A program made the translations under genes and the position numbers. A stretch of 64,000 bases of DNA from Roseiarcus sp963835215 (lineage in GTDB: Bacteria; Pseudomonadota; Alphaproteobacteria; Rhizobiales; Beijerinckiaceae), in the NCBI GenBank assembly GCA_963835215.1, contig CAWIES010000002.1, positions 310,001 through 374,000 of the forward strand, in the 5' to 3' direction. Shown here in pieces: positions 17,138 to 26,049 of this stretch; positions within the stretch are counted from its first letter, which is position 1; each line of letters begins with the position of its first letter. The notes under the pieces are model-generated. The model was not told the DNA's origin, made no database searches, and was given only the letters and a program-made list of their open reading frames with translations.

Positions 17138-17875
17138 TCAATCCGGCGCCAAGGACGCCCCGTCGCGCTCAAAAAACTCGGGGCGCTTCAACTGGGCCTT
17201 GTCAACGAATTGCAGGATGCGCCGCAGATGCGTCTGCAGAGCGCGCCCGGCCGCCTCCAGGTCGCTCGCCTCGATTGCTTCGACGATCAATTCGTGTTGC
17301 GCCAGGACGATGGGAAGCGACTCCAAGCCAGTGAGCATGAGATGCCGGAAGCGGTCCATATGCGCCTTGGCGCGCGCCATTTCCGGCAACATGGTCGCCA
17401 TGCCGGCATGGGTTGCGATCGCCTGGTGGAACTCTTCGTCCGCCGCGTAGAAACGGATGGCGTCACGCGCTTCGACGAAGGTTCGCTGCACGGCGAGATC
17501 GGTGCGCAGCCGCCGCGCAAGATCGCCGTGTCCGCCGCGCTCCATCGCGCGGCGCAACAACGCCATTTCCAGAGCCTCGCGAAGAAACTGCGACGTTTCA
17601 AGATCCGCCAGGCGCAAAGGTGAGATGACCGTTCCGCTCTGCGGAAAGATGTCGACGAAGCCGAGCTCGGAAAGCCTCGCCAACGCCTCGCGGACTGGCG
17701 AGCGGCTGAGGCCAAGTTCCAGCGCAAGCGCGTTTTCGGAGATCGACTGCAATGGCTTTAGGTCGAACGTCAGAATTCGTTCGCGGAGAAGCTCATAGAC
17801 TTGACGCGACAGCGCGATGTTTGGCCGCAGGCGGCCCGATGGCGCGGACGCTCGAGCGGCGTTGCCGGTCTTCAT
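17138..17875 (-). CDS. GntR-family transcriptional regulator, FadR/FCD subfamily
   Basis: 245 aa. The winged-helix core is ISENALALELGLSRSPVREA near residues 45-64. The FCD domain contains ADEEFHQAIATHAGM and the helical pattern of the subfamily. It lies within block C between the glucarate-dehydratase-like gene and the lactonase, 14 nt from the latter, and is presumably the block C regulator. Effector unknown; in this subfamily it is often the sugar acid. Confidence 0.89.
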   Translation of the reverse strand: MKTGNAARASAPSGRLRPNIALSRQVYELLRERILTFDLKPLQSISENALALELGLSRSPVREALARLSELGFVDIFPQSGTVISPLRLADLETSQFLREALEMALLRRAMERGGHGDLARRLRTDLAVQRTFVEARDAIRFYAADEEFHQAIATHAGMATMLPEMARAKAHMDRFRHLMLTGLESLPIVLAQHELIVEAIEASDLEAAGRALQTHLRRILQFVDKAQLKRPEFFERDGASLAPD

Positions 17876-17919
17876 CCGCCCGTCACCTCAAGGCCCTCCA
17901 TGAAGCGGCGATCATGGCG

Positions 17920-19161
17920 TCAGGACCGATCGAACTGATGCGCGGATTTCGTCCGCGGATCGGCGAAGCGCGTCTCGGGGAGCGTCGCGAACCACCCGGG
18001 ACGGCCGGGATCCCGGTCGTATGCGTAGCCGCCGACCTCGCGATAATGCTCGGCGTATTGGCGCAGCTTGTCGCGGTCGACTTCGACGCCGAGGCCCGGA
18101 CCTTTCGGCACCGCGATGCGGCCGCCGCGATACGTCATCTTGCCGCCGACAATGATGTCGTCGACGAGGTGATGATAATGCGCGTCGGCCGCGAAATTGA
18201 GGTTGGGCAACGCGGCGCCCAGATGGAGCATCGAGGCAAGCTGGATGCCGAGCTCGCCGGACGAATGCACAGCCGCGGAGAACTGGAACGTCTCCAGCAC
18301 CGTGCCGGCCTTGTAAGCTTGACGAAGCCCGCCCCAAAACGTCGTGTCGAGCAGGATGACATCGACGAGCGTGTGGCGGATGCATTGCGCAAGCTGCTCG
18401 AAATTGACGACGACGGTGTTGGTCGCCGTCGGAATGCGGATTGCTTCGCGGACGCGTCGCATGCCTTCGAGGCCCCAGGTCGGGTCTTCGAAATAATCGT
18501 TGTTGAGATGTTCGATCGCCCGCGCGACACGGATCGACTCTTCCACCGACCAGGCCGCGTTCGGATCAAGACGCAGCCGGTCCTTCGGCATCGCGGCGCC
18601 GAGCGCCTCCATGACGGCGATGTCGTGATCGGGAGCGAAATGCCCACCCTTTAGCTTGTGGACGGTGAAGCCGTGTTTGGCTTTCAAATCCAGAGCGTGC
18701 GCGGCGATCTCTTCGGCCGTCGTTTCGCCGCCTTTGTCGCCGTCGCGATAACGATAGAACAAATAGGACGCGAACGGCACCTCTTCGCGAATGGCGCCGC
18801 CGAGGAGATCGCAAGCCCGTACGCCGAGCTTTTTTCCCGCGACGTCCATGCACGCCATCTCGATCGCCGCATGGATCTGACCGCGATTGTTGTAGAGGCT
18901 CGCCGTCGGGTTCATGATCTTCCAACGCAATTGCTCGAGCTGGAGCGGATCGTGTCCCTTCAAATACGGCAACATCGCGCGGACGCTGCTTTCCGCGGAT
19001 TCTCCGCCCCCGCCGAGTTCTCCGAAGCCCGAGAGGCCGCTGTCGTCGATGACCTCGACAATGGTGCGGATGAAGCGGCCCCAATGGGCGCCGACCGCGT
19101 GGCGCAGCGGCGCTTCGATCGGCATCGCGACGGTCGTGGCTTTGATGTCGACGATCGCCAT
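17920..19161 (-). CDS. Enolase-superfamily dehydratase, glucarate dehydratase-like
   Basis: 413 aa from ATG 19161, preceded by AAGGAGG. The signature residues are in place: KLKGG (K169, K171), LDPNAAW (D199), YFEDP (E225), ATNT (N248), LLDTTFWGG (D272) and AVHSSGELG (H299). The Asn third metal ligand and the HSSGE block are characteristic of the glucarate dehydratase subgroup. It would dehydrate an acid sugar to a keto-deoxy acid. Function outside glucarate itself is common in this subgroup, so the substrate stays open. The SDR gene ends 5 nt upstream. Confidence 0.85.
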   Translation of the reverse strand: MAIVDIKATTVAMPIEAPLRHAVGAHWGRFIRTIVEVIDDSGLSGFGELGGGGESAESSVRAMLPYLKGHDPLQLEQLRWKIMNPTASLYNNRGQIHAAIEMACMDVAGKKLGVRACDLLGGAIREEVPFASYLFYRYRDGDKGGETTAEEIAAHALDLKAKHGFTVHKLKGGHFAPDHDIAVMEALGAAMPKDRLRLDPNAAWSVEESIRVARAIEHLNNDYFEDPTWGLEGMRRVREAIRIPTATNTVVVNFEQLAQCIRHTLVDVILLDTTFWGGLRQAYKAGTVLETFQFSAAVHSSGELGIQLASMLHLGAALPNLNFAADAHYHHLVDDIIVGGKMTYRGGRIAVPKGPGLGVEVDRDKLRQYAEHYREVGGYAYDRDPGRPGWFATLPETRFADPRTKSAHQFDRS

Positions 19162-19166
19162 GGGCC

Positions 19167-19934
19167 TCAATCCTCCTTCGGTGAGCCGCCGATGATCGAC
19201 AGCAGGCCGCCATCGATCCGCACGACTTCGCCGGTGATGAATGAGGCCTTTGGTGAAAGCAGGAAGGCGACCAATTCCGCGACCTCCTCGGGCCGCGCCG
19301 AGCGCCCGAGCGGATGCATGGCGTTGATCGCGCGCACAACGGCGACCGGATCTTCCGCCAGCGCGATCGAATCGCGCAACATCGGCGTGTCCACCGACCC
19401 TGGGGCCACGGCGTTTGCGCGCACGCCCTCGGCGGCGAAATCGACAGCGATCGACTTGGTCAGGCCGATCAGCCCGTGCTTTGCCGCCGTATAGGCGGTG
19501 ACGCCCCGCTGCGTGGCGAGCCCCTGCACCGAGGCCATCATCACGATGGCGCCGCGCGTCTTCACCAATTCCGGCAGCGCCGCACGCGCAAAGTAGAAGG
19601 CGCTGGTGAGATTGATGGCGATGACTTCGTCCCATGTGGCGTCGGCGGTCGTCACCGCCGTCCCGTAGCGCTGAATGCCGGCGTTATGGGAAAGCCCGTC
19701 GACACGGCCAAAGTTCTGCCGCGCGACTTCGACTGCCGCTTCTGCGGTTTTCTGGTCGCCGACATCGCCGACAATGGCCTCAACTTTGACCCCTGCCGCT
19801 TTCGCCGCGGACTGTGTTTCACGCAGCGGCTCGGACGCGCGGTCGACCAAGACGAGGCTCTTGCCTTCGCCGGCAAGCTGCAGTGCGACCGCCTTGCCGA
19901 TGCCCATGGCCGCGCCGGTTACAATGAACGCCAT
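19167..19934 (-). CDS. SDR-family oxidoreductase
   Basis: 255 aa. Motifs: TGAAMGIGKAVALQ cofactor loop, SHNAG, catalytic serine in MMASVQGL and YTAAK near residue 145. The C-terminus has TGEVVRIDGG. It is the first gene of block C and 5 nt ahead of the glucarate-dehydratase-like gene, so the two steps are likely consecutive: oxidation of a sugar, or of the keto-deoxy acid. Substrate unknown. Confidence 0.88.
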   Translation of the reverse strand: MAFIVTGAAMGIGKAVALQLAGEGKSLVLVDRASEPLRETQSAAKAAGVKVEAIVGDVGDQKTAEAAVEVARQNFGRVDGLSHNAGIQRYGTAVTTADATWDEVIAINLTSAFYFARAALPELVKTRGAIVMMASVQGLATQRGVTAYTAAKHGLIGLTKSIAVDFAAEGVRANAVAPGSVDTPMLRDSIALAEDPVAVVRAINAMHPLGRSARPEEVAELVAFLLSPKASFITGEVVRIDGGLLSIIGGSPKED

Positions 19935-19962
19935 CGTCCTCTCCCCGCGCGCTGTTATTGTC

Positions 19963-19978
19963 GACTACCATGCTAGTC
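19963..19978 (-). promoter_or_regulatory. Candidate GntR operator upstream of block C
   Basis: The inverted repeat GACTA-CCATGC-TAGTC lies 29 nt upstream of the SDR start codon on the minus strand. Short symmetrical sites containing TAGTC/GACTA-like arms in such positions are typical of FCD-type GntR regulators. No clear -10/-35 pair could be matched around it. The arms are only five bases, so chance occurrence is possible. Confidence 0.3.
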
Positions 19979-20106
19979 ATGCCGGCAGGAGTCAATTTGG
20001 GCGCCACGGTCTCGGTGGCCGGCCCGCTCCACGTCGCCTCACGCCGCCGCCGAGGCGTGCGCTACACCCAGGAAGGCCCTAGTTCTCCGGTAATGGGTGA
20101 CGCCGG

Positions 20107-21111
20107 CTACCGATCCGTTGAAGACGCCGCCACGAGGTACGGCGGGACCACGGGGGTGTGCACCCTCAGTTCGCTCAGACGCGCGAGCTGCTTGCGTTCG
20201 GCGCTCTTGAGATGGGCTTCTAGCGCCACGCCAGCCGCTTCGGGAGCCCCGTTAAGCAGCAACTCAACCACGAGTCGGTGTTCGGCAAAGAACGGTTCGC
20301 TGCGAGGCATCCCAAGATAAAGCGGGATGAGGCGGTTGGTCGCCAGAACCAGCATTTGGTTTTGCCGGACGGCTCCCACCAGTGTTCGATTGGGGCAGTC
20401 CTCAGTAGAAGCGACGTGAAGGTCTTCTTCATAGCGCGCCATGTCGGCGGGGCCGACCTCTGGATATCTGCGCTCGGCGTCCAGGAGGTCATCGCGCATC
20501 CGCTCCAAGCTCTCCCGTCGCTGCAGCGGCGCAGCCTTGATCAGCGCTTGCGGCTCAAGAAGGCAGCGGAGTTCATAAAGCTCTATCATCAACTCAGGCG
20601 TCAGTTGACGCAGATAGCACTGCGACCGGCCTTCCCGTTCGACAAGACTGAGCGTTTCAAGTCGCGCGAGGAGATCGCGGGTGACCGTCCGACTGACGCC
20701 GTAATGCGTCGCCATTGTCATTTCGACGATTTTATATCTGCCAAAAGGCATGCAGGCGATCAGGTCGCCCTGCACTCGCTCCCAAATCTTCCGCCACTCG
20801 GCTCGGCCGCGAAAGAGCTCGAGCGTGTCTTCGGAAATGTCGAGCGAGGGCAGCTCCCGGCTTGGGAGGCCAGGCTCTCCGCCGACGGAATATCCGCGGA
20901 TCTGGTCGCGAGCGACGAACCCTTCCGCCTCCAGTCGCCGCAGAGCGCGGCCGACAGGGTCTCTGCTCAGAGCAAATTGGTTGGCGAGTCGGTATTCGGT
21001 AAGGATCGTGCCTGGAGGAAGCTTGCCCGATTCAATATTGTCCCGCACGAGGCGGTATACCGTCAAATGAAGCGACGGCTCCTCGCCGAAAGCGAGATCA
21101 CTTGAACTCAT
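20107..21111 (-). CDS. GntR-family regulator with two tandem winged-helix domains and FCD domain
   Basis: 334 aa, about 90 residues longer than ordinary FCD regulators. Residues 16-75 form one GntR winged helix (LTEYRLANQFALSRDPVGRA). Residues 105-170 look like a second one (VEMTMATHYGVSRTVTRDLL). An FCD-like helical domain follows (ELYELRCLLEPQAL, about 173-305). Both HTH segments keep the LSR/VSR recognition-helix start. The gene overlaps the enolase-superfamily gene by 14 nt and is thus co-transcribed with it. It probably controls the divergent block D importer. Confidence 0.85.
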   Translation of the reverse strand: MSSSDLAFGEEPSLHLTVYRLVRDNIESGKLPPGTILTEYRLANQFALSRDPVGRALRRLEAEGFVARDQIRGYSVGGEPGLPSRELPSLDISEDTLELFRGRAEWRKIWERVQGDLIACMPFGRYKIVEMTMATHYGVSRTVTRDLLARLETLSLVEREGRSQCYLRQLTPELMIELYELRCLLEPQALIKAAPLQRRESLERMRDDLLDAERRYPEVGPADMARYEEDLHVASTEDCPNRTLVGAVRQNQMLVLATNRLIPLYLGMPRSEPFFAEHRLVVELLLNGAPEAAGVALEAHLKSAERKQLARLSELRVHTPVVPPYLVAASSTDR

Positions 21112-22264
21112 GCAGCCTCGTGCGATTCGTCGAGATGAAATCCCAGTCGTAAGTTACTCCCAAGCCTGGGCCCTGGGGAACGGGAAAGCATCCATCCGAA
21201 CCGACGCCTTCAAGGAAATCGCTGTAATCGTCGGCATAGACCGGGGGCAGAGGATTTCGCGCCTTTGGCCCGACGAGCGCGAGCTCATAGAAGCTGGTGT
21301 TTCGCAGCGCCGCCATGAGCTGTCGGTGCGCCGGGCCGCAAGCGTGGAGCTCCACGTCAATGCCAAGCGACTCGGCGAGATGGGCGATCTTCAGCGCGCC
21401 GGTGATTCCGAGGTCATACTCTGGGTCGGCGCGCAGCATGTCGGTGCCGCCGGCGAGGACGAAGTCCGCCTTGGGCTCAAGACCGCGAACATGCTCGGTC
21501 ATCAGAAGGGGAGTGCGGATAGCCTCGCGGAGCCGCTTGTGGGCGAAAGCGGATACGCCGCCATCGCGGAAAGGGTCTTCATACCAACGGAAGCCAGCCT
21601 CATCGCAGGCCTTTCCCAACAGGACGGCGTCGGCAAAGGTGCGAATTTGGCACGCGGGGTCGAGCATCAGCGCCATCTTATCGCCGACGCGCTTTCCCAA
21701 GAGACGCACGGCCTCGATCTCTTCCTGGACATTGCCGTCGTACCAACCATGCATTTTGAACGCGCGATATCCCAGCGAATGACAGGTCTCGGCGAAGGAC
21801 GCGTAGTCCTCTGCGCTCGAGAGCGCTCCGTTGCGGTCTCCGTGAGGCGTGCTCGCGTATGCAGGAAGTCGTGTCCGCCATCCCCCGAGGAGGGTCGATA
21901 TCGACATTCCGACACGCTTCCCGAACAGGTCCCAGAGGGCGATGTCGAGATAGCCGTAGCCCATATGGTCGTACTGCCGCAGGGCGCGTTTAAATTCGTC
22001 GTAGAGCAGCTCGCGTTGCAGGGCGTCCCTGCCAATCAGATGCGGCGCGAGGTAGAGGACTTGCGAGAGCGACATCGGCGTCGCGCCCCACAGGCCGACA
22101 TATTCGCCCCTGGAGCCGTCGTCGGCCTCGATGACGATCGCGAATTTGCTTAGCCGACGTCGATTGCCGGGCGCTTGGACGAGGTCAAACCCTCCGGCGT
22201 CCACCCCGATTCCTTCCGCATCGTAGCCGAATTCGTGAACTTCGACGCGAGAGATGCGAGTCAT
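21098..22264 (-). CDS. Enolase-superfamily enzyme (mandelate racemase/muconate lactonizing type)
   Basis: 388 aa from ATG 22264, which follows a weak GAGG; an upstream ATG at 22297 lacks any ribosome site. Barrel residues in order: K170 and H172 in FKMHGW, D202 in LDPAC, E229 in YEDPF, E257 in TEHVRG and H307 in ELHACGP. The KMHGW and HACGP segments differ from the other two dehydratases of the window, so it probably acts on a different acid sugar. It is divergent from the third importer and shares a control region with it. Confidence 0.84.
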   Translation of the reverse strand: MTRISRVEVHEFGYDAEGIGVDAGGFDLVQAPGNRRRLSKFAIVIEADDGSRGEYVGLWGATPMSLSQVLYLAPHLIGRDALQRELLYDEFKRALRQYDHMGYGYLDIALWDLFGKRVGMSISTLLGGWRTRLPAYASTPHGDRNGALSSAEDYASFAETCHSLGYRAFKMHGWYDGNVQEEIEAVRLLGKRVGDKMALMLDPACQIRTFADAVLLGKACDEAGFRWYEDPFRDGGVSAFAHKRLREAIRTPLLMTEHVRGLEPKADFVLAGGTDMLRADPEYDLGITGALKIAHLAESLGIDVELHACGPAHRQLMAALRNTSFYELALVGPKARNPLPPVYADDYSDFLEGVGSDGCFPVPQGPGLGVTYDWDFISTNRTRLHEFK

Positions 22265-22321
22265 TCGACGAACCTCATTTTCGTTTTCTGTATTCATAAA
22301 TCTGTCATGACAACGGGATAT

Positions 22322-22340
22322 TTGTGGTTTTATGCCACAA
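22322..22340. promoter_or_regulatory. Candidate operator in the divergent block D control region
   Basis: Perfect 6-bp arms TTGTGG and CCACAA, separated by the 7-nt AT-rich spacer TTTTATG, lie in the 200-bp divergent region between the enolase-superfamily gene and the binding-protein gene. The position suits a regulator acting on both promoters, most simply the tandem-HTH GntR protein encoded next door. Clear -10/-35 pairs were not found. Confidence 0.4.
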
Positions 22341-22464
22341 TGCGGCCGATGTCCATCAATTCTGCTACTCGCATTATGTCTGTTGCCTGCAAACGGCAGT
22401 CGTGTTACGGCCGTTTGGAGCCAAACGGCTTTCACGGACGGCGAGGGCTTCAGCGGAGGAAACG

Positions 22465-23415
22465 ATGAGAATTCGATTGGGAACATTGTTGCTCGCGGCA
22501 ACGCTGGCTTCGGCGGGGGCGGCGCAGTCTCTCGCGGCCGATCAACTCAAAATTACGATGATTATCTATACCGCCCCTGGCGTGCCGTTCTGGAATCCGC
22601 TGCTTCAAGGGGCTCACGACGCGGCCGGCGCGGCGGGCGTCGATCTCGACGTTCAATATGCCGACAACGATCAGATCAAGCAGAATAACCTGATTCAGAC
22701 CGCCATCGCGAACAAGGTCGCCGGCATCGCGACGGTGATTTGGGACGACAAGGCGTTTGAGAAGAACATCTGCGACGCCGTCCACGGCGGGATTCCGGTC
22801 ATCGCCTTCAACGTCGACAACACAAAGGGAGCGGCCGCCAGCTGCCGGTTGGCGTTCATCGGGCAGGATTTCGTCGATGCAGGCTATCTCATCGGCAAGC
22901 GAATGGTCGAGACAGCGCATCTGAAAAAGGGCGACCTCGTGTTTACGCCGGTCGAATTTCCCGAGGCGGCCTATGCGACGCTTCGCCACCAGGGCGTCCA
23001 AAAAGCGCTCGATGAAGTTGGCGCCAAATCGGAGATCGTGGGAACCGGCGGCGACCTTCCCGCCGTTCGCACGACGATGGTGCAGTATCTAATTGGACAT
23101 CAGGACGTGAAGGCCATCATCGCCCTCGGTCTCCAGCCGATGATCGAGTCGCTTCCTTCGCTGAAGGAGGCCGGAATTAAGGTCCCGGTCGGCGGGTTCG
23201 ATGTTTCGCCTGAGGTGCTCGACGGCATCAAGCAAAATAGCATCGTCGCCACAGTTGACCAGCAGCCTTATTCGCAGGGCTATTTCGCCGTCGAGCAGTT
23301 GGCGCTCTACATCCGCTACGGCCTCTATCCCTCGGACATGCAGACCGGCGGACGAGGGCTCGTCGACAGCGCCAACTATCAACCGGCGGTAGAATTTGCC
23401 GGCAAGTATCGCTGA
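22465..23415 (+). CDS. Sugar ABC transporter substrate-binding protein
   Basis: 316 aa from ATG 22465 with GGAGG 7 nt upstream. An N-terminal signal peptide (MRIRLGTLLLAATLASAGAA, cleavage expected near residue 25) is followed by a Peripla_BP_4-type periplasmic binding fold with IPVIAFNVDNTKGAA and VDQQPYSQGYFAVEQL. It is the receptor of the third ABC importer; the permease and ATPase follow. Ligand unknown; downstream lactonase and oxidoreductase genes suggest a sugar or lactone. Confidence 0.93.
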   Translation: MRIRLGTLLLAATLASAGAAQSLAADQLKITMIIYTAPGVPFWNPLLQGAHDAAGAAGVDLDVQYADNDQIKQNNLIQTAIANKVAGIATVIWDDKAFEKNICDAVHGGIPVIAFNVDNTKGAAASCRLAFIGQDFVDAGYLIGKRMVETAHLKKGDLVFTPVEFPEAAYATLRHQGVQKALDEVGAKSEIVGTGGDLPAVRTTMVQYLIGHQDVKAIIALGLQPMIESLPSLKEAGIKVPVGGFDVSPEVLDGIKQNSIVATVDQQPYSQGYFAVEQLALYIRYGLYPSDMQTGGRGLVDSANYQPAVEFAGKYR

Positions 23416-23456
23416 GTTCCGCGGGTCCGGCCAGCCCTTGACGAATACAAGAACGA

Positions 23457-23476
23457 GAGCGGCCGAAAGGCCGCTC
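23457..23476 (+). promoter_or_regulatory. Intercistronic stem-loop after the binding-protein gene
   Basis: GAGCGGCC-GAAA-GGCCGCTC: a perfect 8-bp GC-rich stem capped by a stable GAAA tetraloop, 41 nt after the binding-protein stop and 20 nt before the permease ATG. It occupies the same place as the hairpins in the other two ABC cassettes and is likely an mRNA-stabilising or attenuating element. Confidence 0.6.
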
Positions 23477-23496
23477 CATTCCTCCAAGGACACTTG

Positions 23497-24468
23497 ATGA
23501 GATTGCTCCGCTATCTGCGAACGACGCCAGGCGGCAATATTCTGATCGCGTTCGCCTTGATCGAATTTCTATGTGTCCTTGGCGGCCTCTTGTTTCCGAA
23601 TGATTTTCGCTACCTGTCGAGCGCGAATATCGCGGTGACGCTTCAGGCGATTCCAACGATCGGTTTTATTTCGCTGGGCGTCGGCTTGCTCATGATCGCG
23701 GGAGAATACGATCTTTCCGTCGGGTCGGTTTATACGTTCACCGCGATTGTCGCCGCGACGCTTATGAATAGCTATTCCGTGCCCGCCTGGATCGCTTGCG
23801 CGATCGCCATTGTGGTGGGCGCGGCGATCGGCGCCGCAAACGGATTAATCACACTGCGTTTTGCAATCCCTTCATTCATTGTGACGCTCGGAGCGATGCT
23901 GTTTTGGCGAGGAATGATCCTGCTTCTCCACGGCGCAAGGTCGATTGGCTTCGAGCCGGACGCCACGTTTCAGGCGATCTTCGGCGGCTCATTGGGCGTC
24001 GTCCCGATGAGCTTCCTCTGGCTCGTCGCGTTTTGCGTCGCCTATCATATGATTCTGCAGCATCGCCGCCTCGGCAGCCATATGTTCGCCGTCGGCGGCA
24101 ATCGCGCGGCGGCGCTGGCGATCGGCATTCGACCGGGCCGGGTCAAGCTCGCCGCCTTCTCCATCGCCGGCGGGATGGCGGCTGTTTCGGGCATTTTCAG
24201 TGCGACAAGGGTCAACAGCATAACCCCGGTCGGAGGCGGCGGCCTTGAACTTCAGGCGATCGCCGCCTGCGTCATCGGCGGCCTCGCGCTGACGGGAGGT
24301 CGCGGCAGCATTCTCGGCGTCTTCCTCGGCGCGGCATTGATCTACACGATCCAGGACGTTCTGCTGCTGCTGCGCGCGCCAGGATTCTACCTCGACATAT
24401 TTGTCGGCGCCTTGATCGTTCTCGCCGTGATCCTCAATCAGGCGGTCCAGGGGAGGACCGCGTCATGA
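23497..24468 (+). CDS. Sugar ABC transporter permease
   Basis: 323 aa from ATG 23497, with AAGGA 8 nt upstream. It is highly hydrophobic and has the family segments GEYDLSVGSVYTFTA and IGGLALTGGRGSILG of BPD_transp_2 permeases. It forms the channel of the third importer. The stop overlaps the ATPase start (ATGA), indicating coupled translation. Confidence 0.92.
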   Translation: MRLLRYLRTTPGGNILIAFALIEFLCVLGGLLFPNDFRYLSSANIAVTLQAIPTIGFISLGVGLLMIAGEYDLSVGSVYTFTAIVAATLMNSYSVPAWIACAIAIVVGAAIGAANGLITLRFAIPSFIVTLGAMLFWRGMILLLHGARSIGFEPDATFQAIFGGSLGVVPMSFLWLVAFCVAYHMILQHRRLGSHMFAVGGNRAAALAIGIRPGRVKLAAFSIAGGMAAVSGIFSATRVNSITPVGGGGLELQAIAACVIGGLALTGGRGSILGVFLGAALIYTIQDVLLLLRAPGFYLDIFVGALIVLAVILNQAVQGRTAS

Positions 24469-25199
24469 CGGCGCCTCTATATCAAGCTCGCGGAATCTCG
24501 AAGCGTTACAATAAAATTCAGGCGCTAAGCGACCTCGACTTCCATATTGGTGAACGCGAGATCGTTGGATTGTTGGGCGACAACGGCGCCGGCAAGTCCA
24601 CCTTGATCAAACTGATGTCGGGCATTGTGTTTCCCGATGTCGGCGAGATCCTCTCCGACGGGCGCCCGGTGATCGTGCGCTCGCGCCAGGACAGCGAACG
24701 GATCGGCATCGAAACGATCTATCAGGACACCGCCTTGGTCGACAGCATGTCGATCGTGCGCAACATCTTCATGGGGCGAGAGCTCGTCAATCGATGGGGA
24801 TTTTTGAACCACCAGGCCATGCGCGATATCGCGGTCGAAGTGCTTCGCACGACGATCCACATCAGCGGCATCGAGAGCCCCGACAAGGAAGTTGGCTCTC
24901 TCTCCGGCGGCCAAAAGCAGGCGGTCGCCATCGCCCGCGCCGTTCATTTCAAGCGGCGCATCCTGCTTCTTGACGAGCCGACAAGCGCCCTTTCGGTTCG
25001 CGAGACCGAGAATCTCCTCGCCTATATCCGAAGATTGCGGGAGGAAAATGTCTCGAGCGTGCTCGTCACGCACAATCTCTATCACGCCTTTCTCGTCTGC
25101 GATCGCTTCGTGGTGATGAATCACGGCCGCAAGGTCTTCGAAACGACGAAGGATAAAACGACGATAGAGGAACTGACCAAACACGTCGTGCTCACCTGA
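24465..25199 (+). CDS. Sugar ABC transporter ATP-binding protein, single domain
   Basis: 244 aa with Walker A GDNGAGKSTLIK, signature LSGGQKQA, Walker B ILLLDEPTSALS and switch His in VTHNLYH. It is a single-domain ATPase similar in layout to the block B ATPase and coupled to the permease by a 4-nt overlap. It energises import by the block D transporter. Ten bases separate it from the amidohydrolase gene. Confidence 0.92.
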   Translation: MTAPLYQARGISKRYNKIQALSDLDFHIGEREIVGLLGDNGAGKSTLIKLMSGIVFPDVGEILSDGRPVIVRSRQDSERIGIETIYQDTALVDSMSIVRNIFMGRELVNRWGFLNHQAMRDIAVEVLRTTIHISGIESPDKEVGSLSGGQKQAVAIARAVHFKRRILLLDEPTSALSVRETENLLAYIRRLREENVSSVLVTHNLYHAFLVCDRFVVMNHGRKVFETTKDKTTIEELTKHVVLT

Positions 25200-25209
25200 G
25201 GCTTCGAAC

Positions 25210-26046
25210 ATGATCGTCGACTCGCATCATCACTTCTGGCGCGTGGACCGCGGCGACTATCATTGGATGTCGCCCGCTGTGGGCGTTCTGCATCGCGACT
25301 ATCTGCCCGATGACCTCAGGCCGATAATCCGGCGAGCAGGAGTGGATGCGACAGTAGTGGTTCAGGCGGCGCAAACGGAAGCGGAGACCGACTTCCTTTT
25401 GACGCTTGCCCACGAATCCGATTTCGTCCTCGGGGTCGTCGGCTGGCTGGATTTTGAGGACCGCGAATTTCCGCGAAAGCTCGAAGCGCTCATGCGAAGG
25501 CCCAAATTCGTCGGCCTTCGCCCGATGCTCCAGGATCTTCAGGATGACGCCTATATTCTTCGCCCAGCGGTGTTGGAGAACCTCCGGCGCGTCGCCGCGC
25601 TCGACCTCCCGTTCGACGTCCTGACCTACCCCAGGCACTTGCCGCACGTTCTGCGAGCGCTCGACAAGACGCCGAACCTGCGCGCGGTCGTCGACCATGT
25701 CTCGAAGCCGCCCATTGCCGAAGGCAAGATGGAAGGGTGGGCGCAAGACATTGCCCGCCTCGCGCAACACGACAAGGTTTGGTGCAAGCTCTCCGGGATG
25801 GTCACCGAGGCGAACCATCAATCGTGGCGACCGGCCGACCTGCGCCCGTTCGTCCAACATGTCTTCGATTCATTTGGCGCAGACCGCGTGATGTTTGGCA
25901 GCGATTGGCCGGTGTGCCTGCTTGCCGCGTCCTACGCCGAAGTCCTGAACGCGCTGCGGACGATTTTAGATCGTCAGCTATCCGATGGGCGCATGGCCAA
26001 GGTCTTTGGACAGAACGCCATCGACTTTTACAAGCTGAGGGCCTGA
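25210..26046 (+). CDS. Amidohydrolase-family lactonase (probable L-rhamnono/L-fucono-lactonase type)
   Basis: 278 aa amidohydrolase_2-type TIM barrel. The N-terminal metal motif is DSHHHFW, further His residues are at VDHVSKPP, and the conserved Asp is in MFGSDWPV near residue 228. This size and these motifs match the COG3618 enzymes that open rhamnono-, fucono- or galactono-lactones. Placement behind a sugar importer supports that role and would supply the lactonase step for the rhamnose dehydrogenase-like enzyme at 8689-9471. The gap to the next gene is 3 nt. Confidence 0.85.
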   Translation: MIVDSHHHFWRVDRGDYHWMSPAVGVLHRDYLPDDLRPIIRRAGVDATVVVQAAQTEAETDFLLTLAHESDFVLGVVGWLDFEDREFPRKLEALMRRPKFVGLRPMLQDLQDDAYILRPAVLENLRRVAALDLPFDVLTYPRHLPHVLRALDKTPNLRAVVDHVSKPPIAEGKMEGWAQDIARLAQHDKVWCKLSGMVTEANHQSWRPADLRPFVQHVFDSFGADRVMFGSDWPVCLLAASYAEVLNALRTILDRQLSDGRMAKVFGQNAIDFYKLRA

Positions 26047-26049
26047 CGC

